Assembly (NCBI GenBank): GCA_021163705.1
Contig: JAGGTO010000019.1
Location: 1 to 9,966, forward strand
Source of the DNA: Thermoplasmata archaeon
GTDB taxonomy: Archaea > Thermoplasmatota > Thermoplasmata > Thermoplasmatales > Aciduliprofundaceae
DNA length: 9,966 nucleotides
Direction: 5' to 3'
Positions 5,630 through 9,966 of the stretch are shown piece by piece. The notes beneath the pieces were generated by a model. That model was not told the origin of the DNA, ran no database searches, and saw only the letters and a program-made list of their open reading frames with translations. Both the position numbers and the translations under genes were made by a program. Numbering within the stretch: the stretch's first letter is position 1; each line of letters starts with the position of its first letter.

Positions 5630-7000
5630 TTAGACCCTGTACCATCTCGTCCCATTTTTTGCATCCTCTATCTTTATTCCAATTTTTGAGAGCTCGTTCC
5701 TTATGAAATCCGCGATATCGTAATTCTTTCTCTCTCTTTCCCTCCTGCGCACTTCAAGAAGAAGCTCTATAAGCTCCCTCTCCCTTCCTCCTTCATTTCG
5801 GGGCAAAATGTCAAATATCTCATCCATCTCCTCCATAAATGCTCTAGCTGCCTTTGCATCTCCTTTCTTCAAATCTCTCGCATAATTCATAAACTCCAAA
5901 TACTCTCTCATCGCCTCTCTGGTGTTGAAATCATCGCATAGAGCTTGGAGGATCCTTTCCCTGGTTCGGGATATTCTTTTCTTCACATCCTCTGAAATTT
6001 TGTCGCCCTCTTCCTCTCTCAGGAGCTGATAAACGCTCCATATCTTTTCAAGGATTCCTCTTGCCCCCTCCATATTCTTCTCACTGAAATCGAAGGGCTT
6101 GCGGTAATGGGAATTGATATACATCACACGCAAAGCTTCCGGCGGGTATTTTTTCACGAGGTCACGAATCAGAAAAACATTGCCTATGCTCTTGCTCATC
6201 TTCTCCTCCTCAAAGCGAACAAGGCCTACATGCATCCAGTAGCGTGCGAATGTTTTACCTGTAGCAGCTTCACTTTGAGCAATCTCATTCTCATGATGGG
6301 GGAATATCAAATCGGCACCACCCCCATGAATATCCAGTGTGGGACCAAGATAGGCCATGCTCATTGCACTGCACTCTATGTGCCATCCGGGTCTTCCAGG
6401 ACCCCAGGGCGAGGGCCATGAAGGCTCATTGGGCTTTGCAGCTTTCCATAACGCGAAATCCAGCGGATTTCTCTTCTTCTCGCTGATCTCCACTCTTGCA
6501 CCTGCCAGCATGTCCTCAATCTTCCTGTGTGATAATTTGCCATACTCTTTAAATTTCTCCACCGCAAAATAGATATCTCCATCGCTCTCATACGCGTATC
6601 CTCTTTCAATAAGTTTCTCTATGAGCGAAATTATCTCCTCAATGTGCCTTGTGGCCTTTGGAATTATATTCGCTCTTCTCACTCTTAGGGAATCCATATC
6701 CTTCAGGTACTCTCTTGCATAGCGATGTGCCATCTTTATTGGGTCCTCTCCAATTTCATTTGCCTTGTTTATTATTTTATCATCCACATCCGTTATGTTG
6801 GATATGAGAACAACATCGTAGCCCATGTACTCGAAGAATCTGCGAAGCATGTCAAATACTATGGCAACTCTTGCATGGCCAATATGTGCATAATCATAGG
6901 TGGTGGGACCGCACACATACATGCCCACCCTTCCCTCATGCAGGGGCACAAATTCCCTCTTCTCACCGGTGAGCGTGTCATGGAGCTTGATGGAGGGCAT
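5630..7000 (-). CDS. cysS: cysteinyl-tRNA synthetase
   Basis: Class I aminoacyl-tRNA synthetase that charges tRNA-Cys with cysteine. The HIGH motif is at 39-42 (AHIGHAR) and the KMSKS loop at 267-271 (EEKMSKSIGN). The zinc ligands that discriminate cysteine are C30 (YVCGPT), C210 (WHIECS), H235 and E239 (FPHHENE). ISNITDVDDKI, DIHGGGADLIFPHHENE and a helical C-terminal part ending in YDIADFIRNELSKIGI complete the family pattern; 456 aa is normal. Its presence means Cys-tRNA is made directly, so the Sep-tRNA route used by methanogens that lack cysS is not required. The ATG at 7000 is about 23 nt after a strong TATA box, indicating a leaderless mRNA. An ATG at 7010 is out of frame. Confidence 0.98.
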   Translation of the reverse strand: MPSIKLHDTLTGEKREFVPLHEGRVGMYVCGPTTYDYAHIGHARVAIVFDMLRRFFEYMGYDVVLISNITDVDDKIINKANEIGEDPIKMAHRYAREYLKDMDSLRVRRANIIPKATRHIEEIISLIEKLIERGYAYESDGDIYFAVEKFKEYGKLSHRKIEDMLAGARVEISEKKRNPLDFALWKAAKPNEPSWPSPWGPGRPGWHIECSAMSMAYLGPTLDIHGGGADLIFPHHENEIAQSEAATGKTFARYWMHVGLVRFEEEKMSKSIGNVFLIRDLVKKYPPEALRVMYINSHYRKPFDFSEKNMEGARGILEKIWSVYQLLREEEGDKISEDVKKRISRTRERILQALCDDFNTREAMREYLEFMNYARDLKKGDAKAARAFMEEMDEIFDILPRNEGGRERELIELLLEVRRRERERKNYDIADFIRNELSKIGIKIEDAKNGTRWYRV

Positions 7001-7019
7001 AATGTGCCATGGATGTGAG

Positions 7020-7027
7020 ATATAAAA
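7020..7027 (-). promoter_or_regulatory. TATA box of cysS
   Basis: On the minus strand TTTTATAT is centred about 23.5 nt before the ATG at 7000, giving an mRNA with little or no leader. No Shine-Dalgarno motif is visible. The 73-nt spacer to the divergent M23-like gene holds both promoters. Confidence 0.6.
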
Positions 7028-7045
7028 GATTTAGTGTGCAAAACC

Positions 7046-7054
7046 TTTAATTTT
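7046..7054 (+). promoter_or_regulatory. TATA box of the M23-like gene
   Basis: TTTAATTTT is centred about 24 nt before the ATG at 7074, with no ribosome binding site between them, so a leaderless transcript is expected. Confidence 0.5.
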
Positions 7055-7073
7055 ATCCATCAATTCACTCTCG

Positions 7074-7907
7074 ATGCTTATAGCTCGAATGAGAGATGTG
7101 GAACTCCATATACCGGAGAATGCATGGTACTCGTTCTACAACAGCCCATACACAGGGCACAGAAATGGTACAGCCGTTGATGTTTATTTCTCAGATGAGG
7201 CTCTCTTTCCTCTCTCTGAAGGAAAAGTGCGAGAGATAAGAAAAATAGACCCGCCAAGATTTGTACCCTCGGATGAGGAGTATCTGATGATTGTGGAGAT
7301 ATCTCCCCAATTATGTCTCAAGGTGCTCCATGTTAAACCCCATGTATCTGTGGGTGAAAAACTTACAAAGTTTGATCCACTGGGTAAACAAATTATTTCC
7401 GGGTTCTTTCGGCCATGGTCCGATAGGCATGCACACTTTGAGATACGCAATTGCTCAGATCCTTACAGGGCCAGAGGTGCATATCCTTTGGATATCCATA
7501 TTCTGTCTCTCGTACCTTCTACATCCCGTACAGAATTTGTGGTGGAGGAGAAAAGAGAGTACTATTACTGGCTCAGGCCTGGGAAAAAGGATATCCTTAG
7601 CATGACACCCCTAAATTATCATGGCGCGGGAATTGAAGGGGGGTTGCCACACTACGAAACAGGCGCTGTGTTTGGAAGCTTGGACGAAATATCACTTTTC
7701 GGGTACAGAATACCCATTAGGGAAAGGAGGAAAAATGTATCCCTCTTTGATGCTGATTTTTCCATCTATGCCAATGGGCAGAGAATCAAGGGGATAGGGA
7801 CATTCTGCAATCAGCCTTTTGTTAAGTTAATAGGTGGGAATTTCGATGAGGGTGATACCATCTCTCTTCGAATATTAACCTCTTTCAATGGCCAGAATAA
7901 GGCATGA
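7074..7907 (+). CDS. M23/LytM-fold metallopeptidase-like protein of unknown function
   Basis: A 277-aa protein I cannot name, but residues 25-125 carry what looks like an M23 (LytM/lysostaphin) core. H29 and D36 sit in GHRNGTAVDVYF, followed by an ALFPLSEGKVREI strand pair. H86 is in LKVLHVKPHVSVGEKL, then LGKQIISG, and H119-A-H121 in DRHAHFEIR. These correspond to the three metal ligands (H, D, last H) and two catalytic histidines of LytM-type enzymes. The first motif is H-x6-D rather than the usual H-x3-D, so metal geometry may differ. Residues 150-277 are beta-rich and unrecognised. No signal peptide or membrane segment is visible, so it is probably cytosolic, and archaea have no murein; a cell-wall hydrolase role is unlikely. 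It is leaderless, divergent from cysS, and overlaps the amidinohydrolase gene by 33 nt. The gene call is firm and the family call is inferred. Confidence 0.72.
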   Translation: MLIARMRDVELHIPENAWYSFYNSPYTGHRNGTAVDVYFSDEALFPLSEGKVREIRKIDPPRFVPSDEEYLMIVEISPQLCLKVLHVKPHVSVGEKLTKFDPLGKQIISGFFRPWSDRHAHFEIRNCSDPYRARGAYPLDIHILSLVPSTSRTEFVVEEKREYYYWLRPGKKDILSMTPLNYHGAGIEGGLPHYETGAVFGSLDEISLFGYRIPIRERRKNVSLFDADFSIYANGQRIKGIGTFCNQPFVKLIGGNFDEGDTISLRILTSFNGQNKA

Positions 7908-8690
7908 TGGCCCTCCGGAGCCCTTTACAAATTCCGAGAGATTGAGAGGAAAAACCTCATATCCTATCTTTTCCAGTTTGTATCTCGCCTCTGCATTCCT
8001 CTCCTCCACAATCACTCTTTCTTCCCCAAGATTGATAACATTGCCTGTGATGAATGTTCTGCAATCCATGTATATTACTTCAAATCCACGGAGCAATTCT
8101 CTGGGAATACTTTTGCATGCAAGAATTCTATCCTCTCCTATGAGCGTCATAGCCCCTCCTAAATGAAGATGCATCTCTGCCACAGGTATTAAGCGGATCT
8201 CGTATCCCAATCTTTCCAATATTCTCTTTAATTGCTCAGCCCCCTCCCTGTTAGTTCTTCTCGAGAGACCTATGAAAAAGTAGGGATACGCAGGAATCAG
8301 ATCGCCACCCTCGGCCGTACCTGGCTCCTTTATCTCTCCTATTTTCTCCAGCCCCATATTTTTCAGTATTTCGCTCATCCACTCATCCTCTCCTCTTCTT
8401 GTGGTTAACCCCATTCGCAGCTGCACAAACGCATCACCCAGAGGTAGGGAGGTATCCATGGTGAAAACAGAGTTGGGATGCCCCCTCAGTTCGGGTACCT
8501 TGATAACCTCAGCACCAGCACTGCGCATGAGCTCTCTCAATTTTGCATGTTGCTTTTTTGCCTTCTTCACATCTGCTCTCTCCATTATATTATGTGCCTT
8601 CAGATTTTCCACATTGAAGTACTCCTTCTCCGGAGGTACCACGATGACTTTTTTCAATCTCAGCCCATCATGCATTTCGTGCACGGGCAT
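7875..8690 (-). CDS. dimethylarginine dimethylaminohydrolase-like amidinohydrolase
   Basis: Member of the guanidino-group-modifying (amidinotransferase/DDAH/arginine deiminase) superfamily, which attacks arginine-type substrates through a cysteine. In the 271-aa product, FTMDTSLPLGD (76-86) and TAEGGDL (125-131) are the substrate-binding and catalytic acidic motifs. GLSRRTN follows at 141-147, HLHLGGAMTLIGEDRIL (174-190) holds the catalytic histidine (probably H176), and GGPSCLI (259-265) carries the nucleophile C263. All three catalytic classes are intact. DDAH-type citrulline formation is the closest match, but hydrolysis of arginine itself or another guanidino compound is possible. The ATG at 8690 lies only about 20 nt after the TATA centre. 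An in-frame GTG at 8684 or ATG at 8675 may be the true start, with conserved sequence beginning near LKKVIVVPP. It overlaps the M23-like gene tail to tail. Confidence 0.85.
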   Translation of the reverse strand: MPVHEMHDGLRLKKVIVVPPEKEYFNVENLKAHNIMERADVKKAKKQHAKLRELMRSAGAEVIKVPELRGHPNSVFTMDTSLPLGDAFVQLRMGLTTRRGEDEWMSEILKNMGLEKIGEIKEPGTAEGGDLIPAYPYFFIGLSRRTNREGAEQLKRILERLGYEIRLIPVAEMHLHLGGAMTLIGEDRILACKSIPRELLRGFEVIYMDCRTFITGNVINLGEERVIVEERNAEARYKLEKIGYEVFPLNLSEFVKGSGGPSCLILAIERG

Positions 8691-8705
8691 GAATTATTAT
8701 CTCTG

Positions 8706-8713
8706 TATTAAAG
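8706..8713 (-). promoter_or_regulatory. TATA box of the amidinohydrolase gene
   Basis: On the minus strand CTTTAATA is centred about 20 nt before the ATG at 8690, 26 nt before the in-frame GTG at 8684 and 35 nt before the ATG at 8675. Initiation downstream of 8690 would exclude the longest form. Confidence 0.45.
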
Positions 8714-8741
8714 ATTCCTGCAATCTCGGGCCTGGAAAATC

Positions 8742-8749
8742 TTTAAATA
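8742..8749 (+). promoter_or_regulatory. TATA box of the archaeal ATPase gene
   Basis: TTTAAATA, preceded by GGAAAATC (BRE-like), is centred 26 nt before the ATG at 8772. This is the best example in the window of a leaderless archaeal promoter. Confidence 0.65.
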
Positions 8750-8771
8750 TTGTAAAAAAATTATACTAATC

Positions 8772-9966
8772 ATGTTACAACAATTTGTGGATAGAGAAAG
8801 GGAGCTCAAATTTCTTGAGGAGGTATATCGAGAGGGGGGATTCTCTCTTGTGGTAATTTATGGAAGGCGGAGAGTTGGAAAAACAGAGCTAATAAAGAAA
8901 TTTATGGAGGGGAAGAAGGGAATATATGTGCTTCTGACCAACGAGAGCATAAGGGAGAATATAAGGTATCTCAGGGAGGAAATGGCTAGAGTTACGGGGA
9001 AGGAATACTATCTAAAACTGGAGGTGGATAATTTCTATGATTTTTTCAGATATCTGGAATTTGGGGATGAGAAGTTTGTAATTGCACTGGATGAATTTCC
9101 ATATCTTCTTGAACTTGACAGGGGACTTCTTTCCGTATTTCAGAAGATAATGGATGAAATACTCTCAAAGAGGAATATAATGCTCATCCTTTCTGGCTCC
9201 TCCCTATCTATGATGGAAAATGATGTTCTCGGATACAGGAGCCCACTTTATGGCCGAAGGGTCCGTGCATGGAAACTCCTCCCATTTAGTTTCAGGACTC
9301 TGTATAATCTCTTTGGTGATATAAGGAAAGCAGCAGAGATCTTCTATGTTTTTGGTAATGTGCCCTACTATATCTCCCTATATGAGCCTGAGAAATCTCT
9401 GGAGGAAAACATCAGAGATTTAATACTCAAAAAGGGAGCATATCTTTATGAGGAGCCGCTTATTTTGCTCCGTGAGGAGTTCAGAGAATCTCGCATATAC
9501 CGTCTAATATTGAAATACCTATCTCTCGGGTACCGGTCCCTTGGAAAACTCTGTTCTGTGACAGGCATGGACCGGGGCAATCTGAGCAAATATCTGGATA
9601 CATTAAAGGAAACGGGTATCATTGAGCATGTGTTACCCTTTGGGAAAAGAAGAGGTGGGATATATGAGATAAGCGATTCCTTCATGGATTTCTGGTTCAG
9701 ATATGTTTATCCTTATAGAAGTGAGCTGGAGATGGGACATGCGGAGGAGATACTATCTCGATTTATGGGTGAAAAGAATACATATTTTGGTTACAAGTTT
9801 GAAAGGCTGATACTCCATTTACTCAGGGAGGGAATAGTACCTGAATTTAGAGGTTACACTGGTTTTACCCGATGGTGGTATAGGGATGTGGAAATAGACA
9901 TTGTGGGAAGAAAGGGAAACAAATTGCTCCTTGGTGAATGCAAGTGGATGGATAATGTGGATGGTG
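8772..9966 (+). CDS. archaeal ATPase with C-terminal DUF234 nuclease-like domain (3' end beyond window)
   Basis: The frame is open from the ATG at 8772 to the window edge, giving 398 residues without a stop. The N-terminal FVDRERELKFL is typical of archaeal AAA+/STAND-like ATPases (Pfam Arch_ATPase). Walker A is GRRRVGKT (31-38), Walker B is FVIALDEF (102-109) with D107-E108, and a sensor-like LILSGSS lies at 138-144. A winged-helix segment occupies about 253-285 (GYRSLGKLCSVTGMDRGNL onward). The end matches a PD-(D/E)XK nuclease-like fold (DUF234) with D376 in EIDIVG and E389-C-K391 in LGECKW. All catalytic residues seen are intact. Relatives are usually about 450-470 aa, so roughly 60 residues are missing. 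Role unknown: the family is expanded in archaea and often linked to mobile or defence-like DNA, which is inference. The promoter gives a leaderless mRNA. Confidence 0.9.
   Translation, partial: MLQQFVDRERELKFLEEVYREGGFSLVVIYGRRRVGKTELIKKFMEGKKGIYVLLTNESIRENIRYLREEMARVTGKEYYLKLEVDNFYDFFRYLEFGDEKFVIALDEFPYLLELDRGLLSVFQKIMDEILSKRNIMLILSGSSLSMMENDVLGYRSPLYGRRVRAWKLLPFSFRTLYNLFGDIRKAAEIFYVFGNVPYYISLYEPEKSLEENIRDLILKKGAYLYEEPLILLREEFRESRIYRLILKYLSLGYRSLGKLCSVTGMDRGNLSKYLDTLKETGIIEHVLPFGKRRGGIYEISDSFMDFWFRYVYPYRSELEMGHAEEILSRFMGEKNTYFGYKFERLILHLLREGIVPEFRGYTGFTRWWYRDVEIDIVGRKGNKLLLGECKWMDNVDG

Noticed and set aside
6107..6609. Open frames opposite and overlapping cysS
   Set aside because: They are by-products of the conserved cysS frame, have no promoter or ribosome binding site and resemble no protein family.
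8401..8769. Open frame on the + strand opposite the amidinohydrolase
   Set aside because: It is antisense to conserved catalytic-domain sequence, is low-complexity and serine-rich, and has no start signal.
9446..9685. Minus-strand open frame inside the ATPase gene
   Set aside because: The + strand frame here encodes the winged-helix part of a continuous conserved ATPase protein.

Overview
The window reads as a chromosomal segment of a euryarchaeon. A thermophilic Thermoplasmatota lineage of the Aciduliprofundum/DHVE2 type is my best guess, from recognition rather than a search. The archaeal signs are a RadA recombinase, a type II methionine aminopeptidase, an FtsZ of archaeal FtsZ2 character, an archaeal ATPase/DUF234 protein, TATA boxes about 24-27 nt before many start codons (mostly leaderless mRNAs), and GGTGAT/GGAGG-type ribosome binding sites on the few genes with a leader. 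There are ten protein genes, almost no spacer, and no tRNA, rRNA, CRISPR array or insertion sequence that I can see. No stretch longer than 130 bases lacks a gene.

Layout. 1-880: a gamma-carbonic-anhydrase-like hexapeptide-repeat protein (+) meets a small degenerate response-regulator receiver protein (-), overlapping tail to tail. 988-2429: a two-gene operon (+) for TsaC/Sua5 (tRNA t6A synthesis) and type II methionine aminopeptidase, both acting in translation or nascent-protein maturation. 2431-3477: ftsZ (-), convergent with map and divergent from the next pair. 3604-5621: bacterial-type NAD-dependent GAPDH and RadA (+). 5630-7000: cysteinyl-tRNA synthetase (-). 7074-7907: an unannotated-looking protein (+) with the full set of M23/LytM metallopeptidase-fold residues but no export signal. 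7875-8690: a dimethylarginine dimethylaminohydrolase-like amidinohydrolase (-), overlapping the previous gene tail to tail. 8772-end: an archaeal AAA+-like ATPase with a C-terminal PD-(D/E)XK (DUF234) domain (+), cut by the window edge.

Most genes are housekeeping and probably work independently; apart from tsaC-map and perhaps gapA-radA, strands alternate. Points of interest are a perfect 21-bp palindrome plus a second near-copy 22 bp away straddling the ftsZ promoter, a bacterial-type GAPDH in an archaeal context, the cytosolic M23-like protein, a receiver domain lacking every phosphotransfer residue, and four convergent gene pairs that overlap or nearly touch.
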